Assembly: GCF_026212465.1 (NCBI RefSeq)
Contig: NC_080053.1
Location: 14,950,546-15,014,545, forward strand
Direction: 5' to 3'
Length of the DNA stretch: 64,000 nucleotides
From: Amaranthus tricolor
Taxonomy: Eukaryota > Streptophyta > Magnoliopsida > Caryophyllales > Amaranthaceae
In this document: one piece after another, positions 14,165 through 27,728 of the stretch
How positions within the stretch are numbered: the stretch's first letter is position 1
How the letters are laid out: every line of letters starts with the position of its first letter
Translations under genes and position numbers: made by a program
The notes under the pieces: generated by a model
What the model was told of the DNA's origin: nothing
Seen by the model: only the letters and a program-made list of their open reading frames with translations
The model's database searches: none

Positions 14165-15090
14165 ATACTACTAAACAACTTGTTTCTCACGACTTTGACA
14201 AGGGACTACCCAACTTACTTTAGAACACTAATGAGTTATGTAAGTCTTGCACAAAAGGTAAGCAAACAAAGGGTACCTTTAACACAAAATGGTGGTAAGT
14301 ATAACTAGATCAATAGACTTTTACATATATGTGGTCCTATGCGTGTCAAATCTCCCAAGGGAAAACAATACATCTTAGTAACAATGGATGATTTTTCTCA
14401 CATGGATCTCTTTCCTTTGTGAGAAATCTTAAGCTTTCGTAGAGTTTTAAATATTGTGCAAGGAAATTTAATCTATGAAAAACCTACCCATTGGTCAAGT
14501 TTATAGTGACTATGGTAGACAATTTGATTAATTAGGGTTTGACTCTTTTTGTGCTTATTATATCATTTCATACAACTTTTGTTCTCCTAAAACACCTCAA
14601 TAAAATGAGGTTATGTAACGAAGCTATCTTTCTTGGTGTTGCTATTAATAATAAAGTGTAATAATAAAGTTTTTGAAGAAAGCATTTATGTTATTTTTGA
14701 TGAATAATGGAATCTTGAGTGAAGGTTTTGCAGACCAGAACCTTAAAAATGATGGTTAAGGTGATAAAGATGAAATAACAAAGTAGAACGAACATAACAT
14801 GCTAGAACCAAATCAAGACCTTGTCATGAGAATCAAGATAGTGAGGAATACAAAGAATGTTCAGGGCCTGACTATGCAAATCATGAAGTTGTGCCTTAAA
14901 ACTATACTCTAAGAGCCAGAAGCGAATCCATTGCTGATGCATTGGAAATTCAAACAAGCACCTTCTCAAATTTGGAAAACATCATTAACAAATCCAAAAA
15001 AGTGATATTAAAACTCGTTTTAAAAGTTATTGTGCTTATTGGATCATTACTATACAAAATAAGCTAACTGAGTTTGAAAGATAGAAAGTA
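14165..15090 (+). pseudogene. copia 2 integrase, degenerate
   Basis: After the CACTA end the plus strand resumes copia coding: LVSHDFDKGLPNL, ELCKSCTKGKQTKGTF (HHCC region), VTMDDFSHM (around 14380), and the remains of the D and E blocks near 14510-14620. A jump then leads to VFEESIYVIFDE and the integrase-RT linker, ending with IINKSKKVILKLVLK near 15020. Many stops are present. Confidence 0.7.
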
Positions 15091-15560
15091 TGGACATTAA
15101 TTGGACGCAACCTACCCCTTTCTTTCTTAAACCCTTGGATAGCCTTCAGTTTCATCCTTTCCTTTTATAGCCCTTCAACCATTCCATTCCTTTCATACCC
15201 TGTCTTTTCTTATCTCTTTACTGTCACCCTTCGTCATTCTATTCCATTCCTTAAGTTGGTTTGGTATGATGGTTTTCCTAGGTTGATAAGTTAACACACT
15301 TGGCATAGTTTTTCTTGGTTTTTTTTTTTATTATGGTAAATGCTTGAGATCGCTAAGACTTGTTAAAATCATAATGATGTTGCATATAGTAGTCCATTTT
15401 AGTTTATTCTAATTTTATAGGTTCAAAAACCTTATTTTCATTACCATTTATTCATTAGTAGTAAAGATAGAAAATAACATCTACTTATTTAAAAAAGAAG
15501 AAAACAAAAGAAAAAGTTGAAAAATTCCAATGAAAGAAAATTAATAAAAGGTTTATAACA
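15091..15560. other. spacer without recognised feature
   Basis: AT-rich sequence with pyrimidine-rich runs. No gene or element end was recognised. Confidence 0.4.
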
Positions 15561-16860
15561 TAATATTAAAAGTTTACATTCCTAGTGTGTGATGCCTAGG
15601 GTCCTATTGGTTTAGTTTGGGTAGACCATCTATATATAGATCCCTTATTTATCAGATATCCTTTATTTGCTTTAGTTTATTTACCATTTTCTTGCCTATT
15701 ACTCTTATCACGCCGTTGTAGGAATGATCCACCTTCTTATATGGAAGTCCTTGGTCATGAGGCCCTAGGGTACCAAGGTGCAAAACTAAAGAAGCACCTA
15801 TCTGTAGAAGGCTTACATCACTTAGAGCGCCTACGTGAGAGTTCAGTGATTGGACCCTAAATATAATGACTGTGATCCACTAGAAAAGTTTGAAAGATAA
15901 GTGGCCCCAAGCCATCTGTCCAAGAAAGACTTTCTTTGTCTGCCTCACCCTCACAGGCTAACCACATGCCCCCACCCCTTTCACGTTCCTCTCCTCACTC
16001 AAAAGAGTGAGTAAGTCAACTACCTTAACAATCGAGCTACTTTGTTCCTATCCAATTTCTGTTCTTCAAGCTTCATTCTCTATGCAATGTCAATTCTTGT
16101 TGGGTTGCTAGTTCTGGTGCAGAATATGAGCTAAAGGTTTTATTACAAGTAGTTGGAAATTGTTCTTTAGTTAAGGTAGTTATTCTTTAGGTTAGAGATA
16201 AATGGGTAAAGCTTCCTCTCTCGGTGTACCTTATTGTACTAACCTTCCCCAATACACAAGTATCTTTCATATAAGAAGAAGTGAGGAAATGGTTTATCCA
16301 ACTACCATTAACATAAATTACTACCCGTACCGTACACGCCGCTCTCTCGGCTTCCCCTCTTTCTGACAACACCGACCCTCCACGTACGCTTTGAGGGACT
16401 GAGTTCTCGGATCCTACCCTTTACCGGTCTTCTTTCAGCTGTCGCTGAGAGATGCCCTCCTTTTGGCTTCGTAGCATGAGACGAGGGGCGACATTAGTTG
16501 CGTCACGTTGTCGTATCTAAGGCGAACTGGGAGTAGAGGGTCTCTGGATTAGTAGTGCATAGAAGTCACTGTCCTAATAGCGCTTGCTTTACATTTATAA
16601 CATCTCTTATTACAGTGATCACTTAGTGTAAGATCAGAGGATCTAACCAAGGTTAATACCTGAACTGCTTGCTTTCACTAGAAGCTTGTTCCCCATTTAG
16701 TGATAGGCTTGGGAACCTTTATGCTCAATACTTGGTTGCTTGGTATGACTTGTATCTCTCCTATATAAACTAGCCTAGGAGCCTCAAGTCTGCACTTGGA
16801 AATCGTGATTCTTAAAGGGCTTTAGGAATTTTAATTCCTTCTTGCATGTGCATCATTGTG
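15560..16860. other. GC-richer block, possible organelle-derived insertion
   Basis: Composition shifts to visibly higher GC than the flanks. The text of 15700-15960 and 16190-16640 resembles plant mitochondrial intergenic DNA (mixed GC-rich short runs, no long AT tracts). No identifiable mitochondrial or plastid gene was recognised, so the assignment rests on style alone. It could instead be the internal region of the gypsy element that ends at 16927. Confidence 0.25.
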
Positions 16861-18780
16861 GGTCGTTACTTGGTGTAACTTGTTGTTTCCTTGGTTGCGG
16901 ACTAGCAAGGGCTTGTGTAGGGGGAGTTGTTAAGTCTTAATTTTGCATTTTTTTAGCATCTTTTTAGCTTTTTTCACTTGAGTTCCATGCTTTTTCCCCC
17001 TTGTTTCTTTTCGATTTACTCTTTCTTGTAGGTTAGCATGTTTGTTTGTTGTTTAAGTATGGTTTTAGCCTATTCTTAAGCCTTAAAGCATGCTAGGAAG
17101 GAGCCTCTTAATCCTCTAAAGGCTTGGAGGACGCATGGAGCAAAACCAAGGAAGAAAAAGGCCTAGAGTTGCAAGATAGCTTCAAACCATATAAAGAAAA
17201 TCATCAATAATGAAAGGGTTCACTATTTTTCTCATAGACGCCAACAAACTTGGACTTTGATAGATCCTTTTATTGGAGTTCAAAAGTGGGTCTATTAGTT
17301 CCGAATTTATTGTTCAAATGTCGAATTCCGAGTTGTAATAAAGGAGCCAAAGCCTTTTCTTTTTCACACTACGCAAATTAGTAAGTTGAACGTACACCGC
17401 ATGTTAATTCATTGTATCTTTTGAACGTGTGCCTGACGTCCAAAACAATAGATGTAGTTTATCTTGCTTTTTAGAATAGGCACCAAATTGAGTTGTACGT
17501 GCGCCTTACGTTCACTTTTGATATCGAACGTGCACCGCTTGCTCAAACAAAAGAGGGGATGATGTTTTTGCAATATTGTTGGATATTTCTATTTTTTTGG
17601 GCTTTCTTGCCAACATAAAGCCTAATTTTCCTTAATTATGGGCCTAGCGTATAATGCCTTGGAGAAGAATAGGTAGAGAGCCTTAGTAGTGAAAAAATTG
17701 ATGCTTTTATTTCCTAATTTTCAAATGTTAGAGTTTTTCCTTTTTTCTTAAGAACCCCAGTTTTTTTAATTTTAATTTCCTTGTTCTACACACTTATTTA
17801 TTAATTAAAAATTAGTTTTTATTTCTTATTAAAGTTATTAGCATCATTTATTGCAACTTGTTGGTAATCATCTTATCTTCAAGCTTTATTCATGGAGGTT
17901 GAAGGAGGGTAATATTAAGGGTTTTTACACTTTGATCTTCAATCTTAATCTTTCCCATATTTTGTAGGTAATTTCTAATATCCCTTCTTGGTAGCTATTG
18001 ATAGTTTATGTAGGTTCTAGTGTTCATTTGTGGATTTCACAATTTTTGATCAGTAAATTTCTTGTTGATGGCTTTATAATGGTCTAATATTAGTTGATAT
18101 TGGTTTGAATTTAGACTTAAGAGATGATTACCTCATTCATTACAAAAGGGTCATTAGGATAATCCTTGAGACATAACCGAGGGTTAGTTCTCAAGAAGGT
18201 TTGACTCGTACTTAGAGAACAAAGTTGGGTGCAAGGGATCAACAAGAGTTGAAACTTGGAATCACTATATCATCTAAGAGTTTTACCTTACCTTCCAGCT
18301 ACCAGGATAGAGAAAGATTGACATATAGTACGGATTTTTTTTTCTGAGAGTTTTGCCTTCACTGATGAGGGTGAGGAACGTGAATCTCTTAGAAGCATTC
18401 CCAAGCCTAATCTAAGATCAAATCGCTTTTTGTTTTATGTCTCACTTCTCTTCAATCAAACTAAAGGAAATCAAAACCTCCACCACAGGATAATCGTCAC
18501 AAGTGAGTTAGGCCCATCTAGGTGCTTCTTTGGCTGTTGTTTTTGTAGTCGTTGCCGGAGTCAAGTGCATTACCTATCCTTCATCAACTATCCCCCAACA
18601 CCCAAAGAGGCCATAAGTCTCACAATTCACTCTTCGTGGACGCGATCAGTATTGTGCTACACATTCTATGCACTTGTTGTCACTCTTCGATGTGAACAAT
18701 AAAGGATGAGAACATATCATTCAGGTCAAACCAAGGGAATATTATAAGTTAGGATCTCTAAACGATTAAGATGATTTGTA
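16860..18780 (+). mobile_element. Ty3/gypsy-like 3' end with LTR
   Basis: At 16900-16927 the sequence GACTAGCAAGGGCTTGTG is followed by a purine run (AGGGGGGAG). This is the typical 3' end and polypurine tract of plant Tat/Athila-type gypsy elements. An LTR start TGTTAAG follows at 16928. Inside the presumed LTR, at 17388-17545, lie several GAACGTGC-like words in both orientations. The 3' LTR boundary was not resolved and no pol domain was seen upstream. Confidence 0.5.
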
Positions 18781-20130
18781 CCCTAAGTGTATGCCTTCTA
18801 ATGATTTTGTGTAAATCCAACCTGTAACAAAAAGATAATTTTAAGTTTATAGTTGTGCTATGTCAAAATTTTATTGTGTGGCTTTCGCCTTTTTTTTTTC
18901 TTATATTACATTATTTAAATAATATATTAAAGATAATTTTGCTTTACTAAGAAATATGATATAAAGTTTATACAATATTTTTTCATTTGGTTATTTATTC
19001 ATGTTGCTAAGTTTAAATTTTTCTTTACATACTTTTCATGGTTTATACAATATTTTTTCCTAAGCCTATTTAGGAATGTTTCGGTCCTTGCAAAATGATG
19101 TGGGAGCACCTCAAAATGCTTTCAGCTTTGACAACAAAGAAAATGGTGGAGATGATGTTTATGTTGAGGTTGAAAGTAATGAACTTAACTTACACTTCAA
19201 TCCTTCTCTTTTGACTATTCCGAAAGGTTTTAAAGAAGATGAAAAAGAGATGTTACGTATAGTTATATATCTCCTTTAATTCTTAACAAGTTTAAAAAAA
19301 TCATTCATGTCTTTTGTGTTGTCACTAGACTTAAACATGTACTATAGATTGAGAAAGGAAGGTTAAAATACTAAAAGAAGATTAAATGTAAGAAAAATTT
19401 CTAGTTTGTATTAAAATAATGATATATTACAAATATGTGTTACAGATAAATCTACACTATTTGTAATCCTTTGGTTGTGGCTTTGAACTCTTGTTTAATC
19501 ACCAAAGAAACGATGATGATATGGTTGTGACAATCAAAGAAGTCGCTCGGAAACTTGATATGAGTAGAAGGCGTTCATGCACTTTCCAATTGTGATATTT
19601 TCTCCTACAAAAGTGCTTAGGATGATAAATGAAATTCACAATAAGATATAATCTACACAAAAAATTCCTAGCGTCCAAACGCTAAGTCGGCATTTCCAAT
19701 AAAGCTGAGTCGGCTTTACATTTTGCCTAAAATGCTACTTCAGCAACCAGGCGATGATTCGTCGCCTAGCCCACGACGAGTCATTGCTTATTTATGTTTG
19801 TTTTTTTTCGTTTTTCCTTTGAGGCATTTAATTGGACTTATAACAGATTTATTTTTTTCCCACTACTATACTATGTATGTAGTATATACAAATCTAGGTC
19901 TATATGCTCTAACTGTTCAACAATTGTCCCCCATTAAGAGTATACCGTACCTCTTTCTTCCTTTACCAATTAAGTATATAATCTCATTTCATGCATCAAC
20001 GATAATGTCTCTACGGATTAAACTAACACCTAGTATAAAACACTACACAAGCGATCGAACTAGAATGATGTCCCTACGGGTTGATTCAAATTTCCCAGCC
20101 AACCACTTGAAGGTTATATACACACAAAAC
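18781..20130. other. AT-rich spacer, no recognised gene
   Basis: One short acidic reading frame at 19076-19279 (68 codons) has no recognisable domain and no clear gene context. The remainder shows no coding, RNA or element signatures. The GC-rich patch at 19730-19790 is short and unassigned. Confidence 0.35.
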
Positions 20131-20900
20131 CAATAACACATTGTCATTTCCCTTGACATATTATATAGTGTCGTGTGCATATCTATTCATAAGTTTATCA
20201 TAGTCGAGTATGCCAATCTTGACTGCTTGGAGCGGCCATAACTCTTATATAGTTAGGTTCTCACTACGTAAAATATATCCGTGTGATAGGATACTACTAA
20301 GAGTTCTTCAACCCTTGACCTTGAGAACTTAAACAACCACCTTGTCATCATGGTCTAAAGCAACTATGGTCGTTCATCCTTGTTGCTTTCAAAGACTTTA
20401 AAGGACTTTACCACATTGAACTCAAGACAGAATGCTATTTATGTGTGATTTGGGACTTTTCCTTTAAACTTTATTGACATAAACCGATCTCAATCGACAC
20501 TTATTCAATTAAAACCTTTTCTCATGGCTTTAGTGAAAAAATCAGCCAAATTGAACTCGGTGTTCACATAGTCAAGAGTTATGACCCCATAAATGATAAG
20601 ATCTTACACTAGACTGTGTCTAAGACCAATGTTCTCGACATACCATTATACACTTGACTATAAGCCCTACCTAAAGTCGTGTGATCCTTAGGAAGTGCTA
20701 CCGGTGATATTGGCTTTGGCAACAAAGGTATCTCAAACATAAGATTCCTTAACAAAGGTATCTCAAACAAAGGTATCAGCAATTACCGTTAGTTTCTTAG
20801 AAGCCCAAGAAATGGCACCTCCCCCAAAAACAAACACCCAACCACTTGTTGAAGAATTATCCTCTTCATTAGTGACTAAAGACAGAAGCAAATAATAAGA
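20130..20900 (-). mobile_element. copia fragment 3: RNase H end and part of 3' LTR
   Basis: The minus strand reads NSSTSGWVFVFGGGAISW and ASKKLT (20770-20880), then GVITLDYVNTEFNLADFFTK (20520-20590), both conserved copia RNase H segments. Probable 3' LTR sequence continues to about 20130. A short direct duplication of AACAAAGGTATCTCAAACA at 20720-20775 interrupts the RNase H frame. Confidence 0.7.
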
Positions 20901-22435
20901 AAATTTTTTTCATCTCCGCCTAAGAATAGAATTAATTTGTAAAATTCGATGTGGTAACCTTAAGGTATTGGATTTTCCACACGGTAACCAAAGTTTTATA
21001 AAAATCCACACGGTAACTCTGAGGTTATTCATCCTCTGTGACCTTTATACCCAAAAAAACGTTTGGAAATGTTACTTTAGTAAGAATGAGGTATGCACAT
21101 AGTTGAACACATCAAAAATACCTTATTTTCCTAATTTAACTTTCCAAACATCACATTTTCCCTATTTCACCTTAATACCCAATTTCTCTAAAACCCCTAA
21201 ATAACTAACCCTAAATCCCCAAATTCAAAACACAAATTCAATGAAACTCATTTCCAAAGATCACAAAATCGAGCTCTCAACTGATGGTGGATGAAATTTG
21301 TGGTTTACCCTAGGTCAATAAAGGTGAGTAATTTTAATTTACAAGAATTTCAATTAACTCTTGTTGTTTACAAATTAATCAAAACTTTCTGGGTTAATTA
21401 ACCTATCTTTGTTTGATTTGTTGTTGGATCAATTTCAAAACCCTAATTTTTAATATGTGTTGGGTTAATTTCGAAATCCTATGTTTTCAAAGGTTATTTT
21501 TAGAATAAACCCTATGCCACCTGTAACGAGTGCTAGAAAAGACACGAAGAGCGGATCTGTGCAGAATTACTACTTCATTTAAATAGGGATATTCTATATA
21601 CTAGTACTATGCGTTTAAGAAACGCCAATAGTAGCAAATATTAAAAAATTTTTGATTAGTATTTGAGAATATTAAAATGTAGTTTGGACTTTTGGACTTT
21701 ATTTTTTTATGATTTATAATTTTCGTTTATTTTGGACCATGAAGGCTTATGTTGTATTGCTATGGTTTGGTTCAAGTATTATATTTAAACATTAGTTTAG
21801 CCGTTAATTAATATCATGATTATTTTTGTAAAAGTGAGATTTTGCTTGTTTAATACTACGCATTTCAGTTAGTTTTCACCTTTATAATTCTAGGCTTGTT
21901 ATAGTTGGTATCCAGCTAGATGTAATAGCTAGGGTTGTTGATAAATTAGTACCCAGTATTTCGAGTACTTGGTTAGTTAGGTAGCTATTTGAACGACATG
22001 TGTTCCGACTCGAATTATCTGTGTACCCAAATATCAGGTACCCAAATAAATCAGGTTAGGACATCGTGCTTTAGATTTTTGAGCGTGTTTACCTAGTATT
22101 TCTTTCCTTCCTATTTTTTTTAATTATATATGTCCTTTTTGTGCCCCTTATTTACTTTTGCTATTGTGGCTTACTTTTAGATTTAATGTGTGTTGTAAGT
22201 TACAGGTATCTTTCTGGGCGCGTTGTGTGTCACTCACCTTGTCTTTTCAGGATCTATCTTTTGGGGGATAATCAGAATGCGTGCATTTCTCCTTGCCCAT
22301 TCCTCGGAGTTGGCACTAATATGATTTTCTTGCTACCCTTCCCTTCTCCCTATACCCGGACTTGTATGGAATATTGGGTTGTTTACTCTAACTCTATTTG
22401 ACAAATAAATGTGTCACTCTTCTTTCGCTTTACTT
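20901..22435. other. spacer with repeat remnants
   Basis: At 20950-21030 a word like CCACACGGTAAC occurs in near-tandem, resembling ends of some plant DNA transposons. At 21920-22065 words like GGTACCC and CAGGTTAGGACA match the subterminal region of hAT element 1 (9045-9150), so a related hAT fragment may be present. No gene was recognised. Confidence 0.3.
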
Positions 22436-22439
22436 AAAG

Positions 22440-24640
22440 TCCAAGAAAGAATCTCAGATCCCCAATAATGCTCATTTTAAATTCCTTACACATAATATCA
22501 TAAATTTCCTTGCACAAAGATTTATTACTAACTCCCAATAAAATGCCAGCAACATAAACTTGAACAATAAGATCATATGTTCATCTCTTGATTCAATAAA
22601 AATTTGCTTATCAATCTTACCTCGATATAAATGATTAACAAGCAAATATGAGCTGAATCTATCACACCAAGTCCTTTAAACTTATTTCAAACCGTAAAGT
22701 GCTTTATTTATTTTGAATACATGACTAGGTAGATTAACATTTTCAAAGCCAGGAGGTTGTTTGACATATACCTCTTCTTATAAATAGCCATTTAAAAATG
22801 CACATTTAACATCCAATTAATTTAATTATACATTCATGTAAGACGCAAAAGCTAGCATAATTCTAATAGATTTTAATCGAGCAATAGGAGCAAAAGTTTC
22901 ATCGTAGTCAATACCTTCTTCTAGATTATAGCCATGTGATGCAACCTTTTCTTTTTTTCGATTATCTCACTGTCGTCTTTGAGTTTGTTTCTAAAGAACT
23001 ATCTTGTTCCAATGATAGAAAAACTCTATAGGTCTTTCCAACTAAATCCTAAACTTTGTTCATTTCAAACGCGTTCAACTCGCTTGCATCGCAATGATCC
23101 ATTCCGGTTCTTTTATAGCTTCCTTAATATCCTTTGGTTCCACAAGAGAAACAAAAGTAGAAAATGCAGATAGATTTGTAATTAAAGACCTAGTTTGTAT
23201 ATCCCTTTTTGGATCACTAATGATGCTGTTGGGATGATATTGTGATGCTATTTTGAATCTTCTTCTTAGAATAGATGATGAACCATCAATAAAAGAGAGC
23301 GAGTTGTTCATTCCTTTGGAGAGTCTTTAATTGGAGCATCATTAATAGTACCCACAGGTGGTTTATCTAAGTTTTGGGCATTTTTCTCTTGATCTAGTTA
23401 AGAGACTTCAATGTGCTTAAGCTATTTATCATCAACTTCTTCAAGACTTTTGATAGCTCCTGCATATTCTTCTTTTTATACGTAGCTTCTTTGTTAGCAT
23501 CCTCTTCTTTGCTTTCATCATCAAAATGTTCATTAATATTTAATTCTAAAAATCTATCACTTAATTAATATACCATTATCCATTTCAAAAAATCAATATC
23601 TACACTCTCTTCAACCACATTTCTACGTTTGTTCAGCACTCTATAAGCTTTGCTATTCAACGAATATCCAAGGAAAATACCTTCATCACTTCTAGCATCG
23701 AACTTACTCAGATTGTCTTTACCCTAGTTATGAATAAAGAATTTACAACTAAATGGTCTAAGATATGAAATATTTGGCTTCCTTCCTCTAAAAAGTTCAT
23801 AGGGAGTTCTCTTTAGTATTGGTCTAATAAGGTATCTATTTAGCACGTAATTAGCTATGTTGACTGCTTCAGCCTAAGAATATTTAACTAATCCATTTTC
23901 TATAAGCATAGTCCTAGCGATTTCTTCTAAAGTGTGATTTTCCATTCAACCTGACCATTTTGTTGAGGTGTACTAGGAGCTGAGATATTATGAGTTCTTT
24001 CATATTTCTCATAGAAGGAATTGTACCCTAGTTAATCAAATTCAAAGATTAAGAAGAGCATATACATTATCATGTCTTAGAGTAGTGATAAATATATCTT
24101 CTGTAATAGGGTTTTTGACTACACATTTTTCTTTATCAAATATTATCTTATTGCCTTTATCACACAATTGAAAAACACTTAACAAATTCAATTTCAAACC
24201 AACAACCAAATATACATTATCAACAGATTTATTAGAATCCTTACCCATCTTACCAATCCCTAAGATCTTTCCTTTACCTTTGTCGCTGAGTTATCGAGCC
24301 GTTGCATTTTTCCTTAATTTTTAAAAATAACAATGCTTTTCCGCTCATATGTCTTGAACATCCACTGTCCAATATACATTTTGTTTTACCAAAAAAATAG
24401 TTAATTAACCTTTCTTCACAAAACCAGTAGCAAATTTGGGTACGTACTCGGGATGGACCATATTAAGGGGTCTAGTACTCTTTGGAACCCATATTTGTCT
24501 TACCTGTTCTCGTAGTTTAATGGGAAAGGTGTTCTTGATGATATGACTATCCTCACGTCTCTAAGGACACGACAATCTTAGATGTCCTTCCATGCAATAA
24601 TAGGAGCAAGTGGGCATACGTTAATGTCCTTCCATCCTCA
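22440..24640 (-). mobile_element. copia fragment 4: gag end to reverse transcriptase
   Basis: On the minus strand, a zinc knuckle (CMEGHLRLSCP, near 24590) is followed by protease/GAG-pre-integrase (KLNLLSVFQLCDKGNKIIF at 24130-24200). Integrase C-terminal parts lie at 23600-23970, the linker with SIISDPKRDIQTRS at 23075-23311, and RT pieces at 22500-22960. The element stops inside RT at about 22440. RNase H and LTRs are absent. Stops and frameshifts throughout. Confidence 0.8.
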
Positions 24641-25570
24641 CCATCTTCTCTCTCCTCTTCGCCGTCGACACTACTTTTGATGCACTGTCGTTACTCCCTC
24701 CCTCATGCATGGTGGTTTTACTTTCTTGTCTTTCCCACAAAGTTGACTACATCTAGTACTTTTGTGTAGGATACATAAAAACCCAATATGTATGCATCTC
24801 AATATTTTTGGGTTTGAATTGTTTGATAATATTGTAGGATTTACTAAATTCCAATCTATATTTTACTTTTAATTTCTTCAAGCCTGTAAATTTAACCCTT
24901 AAATTTTGCAACATTATAAATTACATTGAGTTTTAACATATGTGCATTTTTCCTAAATCAATCAAATTCTTCTCAAAACAAGAAATAATGGAGGAGGAGA
25001 AGATAAAAAGATGGCATTGATGATAATGAAGTTGCAAAAATATTTTTTTTTCTTCTGTTTGTAGATCTTAATGTTGGGAAAGAAAAATTATACTCGCGTA
25101 TAGGGTAACTTAAATTGCACTAACTTCGATAATTCACTTAAACTATCATGAACTGATAAAAATTGAACCAAAAAGTCATTGTTTTTAGTCATTGGCTTTC
25201 CCAAAACCATTGGCATTGGGAAATGGGATGCGTATTGTTTCATAAATATATTGATTTATCTAGCCTCTTCAACCAGTGTTTTGCTTACCTTGTTTTAGTT
25301 TTTTGAACCCTCTTCCTTTTCAACATTTATTGTTAGGGGCCTTTCACTCACTGTATTTCTACTGTATAAGATTGGGCCTTGGACAATGACCCCTCTAGCC
25401 TATCCTAGGACCTGGCCTATACAAGAGAAAAATCGTATTATAATGTCTATCATCCAAAATCTTTGAAAAAAGCTTTTTGAAAGATCATTTGAGCATTGCA
25501 AAAGTTCAAATTCAGGAACATTAAAGAAGAAAAAAAATTCAACAAATATTTGTCTTCTTTTTTCTTCTAC
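24641..25570. other. spacer without recognised gene
   Basis: AT-rich DNA between two oppositely oriented copia fragments. No coding or structural signature was recognised. Confidence 0.4.
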
Positions 25571-25572
25571 TG

Positions 25573-26237
25573 TTGTGTTTATGCATTTGTTTTAAAATTT
25601 ATGGGTATGGTTTAATCGTAATTAAGCTAAAATGGGTATTTAGAAACAAATTGGTTGAACATGGAATCATAGTTAGAAAAAAAGCGAGGCTCGTGGTTAA
25701 AGAGTACAATCAACAAGAAGGGGTCGATTATACAAAGACATTTGCTTCGATAGCTAGGTTAGAGGCTATCAGAATTCTAATTTCTTTGGCTGCTTTTATC
25801 AATTTCAAGCTATATCAAATGGATGCTAAATGTACTTTGTTGAATAGTTTTCTTGATGAAGAAGTCATTGTGGAATAACCCCTAGCTTTGAAAATCCTTC
25901 TTTTTCTGATCATGTCTATAAGCTTAATAAAGATCTTTATGGGTTAAACCAAGCTCCTAGGCAATGGTATGAAAGATTATCAAAGTTTTCGATTGAAAAT
26001 GATTTTGTTAGAGGTAAAATTGATAAAACCTTGTTTTTCAAAAATAGAGGTTCTGATATTTTGGTTGTGCAACTTTTTGTTGAGGATATTATTTTTGGTG
26101 CCACCAATGAATTGCTATGTAAAGAATTCGCTAATCTTATGAGTGTTGGATTTGAAATGAGTATGGTGGGAGAATTAAATTTCGTCTTTGGTTTGCAAAT
26201 TAAACAAACGGCTAATGATATTTTTATTCATCAATAA
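25573..26237 (+). pseudogene. copia reverse transcriptase, broken
   Basis: Segments: WVFRNKLVEHG, RLVVKEYNQQEGVDYTKTF and YQMDAKCTLLNSFLDEE, then after a stop YGLNQAPRQWYERL-like sequence in another frame. The next segment is VVQLFVEDIIFGATNE. The active-site box reads FVED instead of the usual YVDD, so one catalytic aspartate is replaced by glutamate. Confidence 0.85.
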
Positions 26238-26300
26238 AAATATATAAAAGAACTTCTTAAGAAATATGGTTTAGATAATGGTAAAACAAATCACACTCCA

Positions 26301-27017
26301 ATGGCTACAAACGTTAGATTTGATGAAGATACAAATGGTATTAATGATCAAACTATGTATAGAGGTATGATTGGATCTTTATTATATCTAACCGCTAGTA
26401 GACCCGATATTACATTAAGTGTTGGTTTGTGTGCTAGATTTCAATCAAATCCCAAAGAATCACATCATACAACTTTTAAAAGAAATCTGAGATATTTGAA
26501 GGGAACAGATGACTTGTCCCTTTTCTATCCAAAAAGCAATGTCTATGATTTGAAAGGTTATAGTGATGCATACTATGCAAGAGGTCTTGTAAATAGAAAA
26601 AGCACCTCAAGTATGGTACAATTCCTTGGCCCTTGTTTAGTGTCTTGGTGTTCCAAGAAACAAAGCACCGTTGCATTATCCACTGCTAAAGTAAAATATG
26701 TGCCAGCAGCAGCTTGTTGTTCCCAAATGCTTTGGATCAAACAACAGCCAAGAGACTTTGGTATTAAGTTTGATTGTGTTCCGATTTATTGTTATAATAC
26801 TAGTGCTATATGCATATCTAAAGATCCCGTGCATCATACTAGGGTTAAACGAATTCATATAATACATCATTTTCTAAAAGATAATGTGGAAAATAAAAAT
26901 ATATCAGTTAAACATGTTAATACTAATAACCAAATAGCTGATATCATGACTAAACCTCTTCCAAGGGAACAACATGAAAAGATGAGGCTGGAACTTGAAA
27001 TGATCAAGCTCCACTAA
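26301..27017 (+). pseudogene. copia RNase H, uninterrupted frame
   Basis: A 238-codon open frame shows SLLYLTASRPDITLSVGL, GYSDAYYARGLVNRKSTS, LVSWCSKKQSTVALSTAK, then HIIHHFLKDNVENKNISVKH and ADIMTKPLPREQHEK, the complete copia RNase H set. The usual AEAEY is altered to AKVKY, so an acidic residue is lost. It has no start of its own; it is the end of a broken polyprotein. Confidence 0.85.
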
Positions 27018-27728
27018 AGTTTATGACATGCATTCCCCTCAAAGCAAAATAAAAATTGGAAGGGTTGCTTCATCCACAAAAATCATGATTAAAAAATTAA
27101 TCATTGAAAGGTTCAGGCATGCACTTATTTAAAGTATATGCTATGGATGCTTTCTTGAATGCATGTTTAAATTGATCAGACTAAATCAGCACTTGTTTGT
27201 TTTATGTGTTATAGTCCTAATATTAAAAAATTAAAAATAAAAAAAAAATGAGGACACACTTTTTATTCTAATTTTTATTTTTGTTTTAACAAATCCCAGC
27301 ATCATTATATATTTCGAAAAATGGCTAGCACAAATGTTCATGTACTTAAGTGGGTCAACGTAACATATTTAATATGGAATGTCGGATCATCACCAAGTAA
27401 ACCGTTTCGAAAAACCGTTACTAACTTCTTATTCTATGAACCTACCCACTAACTCTTCATGATCCACCTTTATTCACATTTTTAATTAAGTGTATGAACA
27501 AAATTATCTCTTGAGTGACCACCCATGAAACCGTCCATACACCGTTTATTTATGTTTATTAGAGTAATCTGTTTTATCATATGTACTTGGTAAATTCTAT
27601 TGTGATGATTTAATTTGCTAAGTTATATATAGAGTAGCTTTAATCTCTAGCTTATTCTATGACATTAGATTTACTCTATTTTGGTTAAGTTTGTTGACAA
27701 GTTTGTCATCATCAAAAAGGGGGGAATT

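Noticed and set aside
18430..20136. Open frames at 18430-18702, 19076-19279 and 19723-20136
   Set aside because: No domain, no conserved motif, no splice or promoter context. Treated as chance frames.
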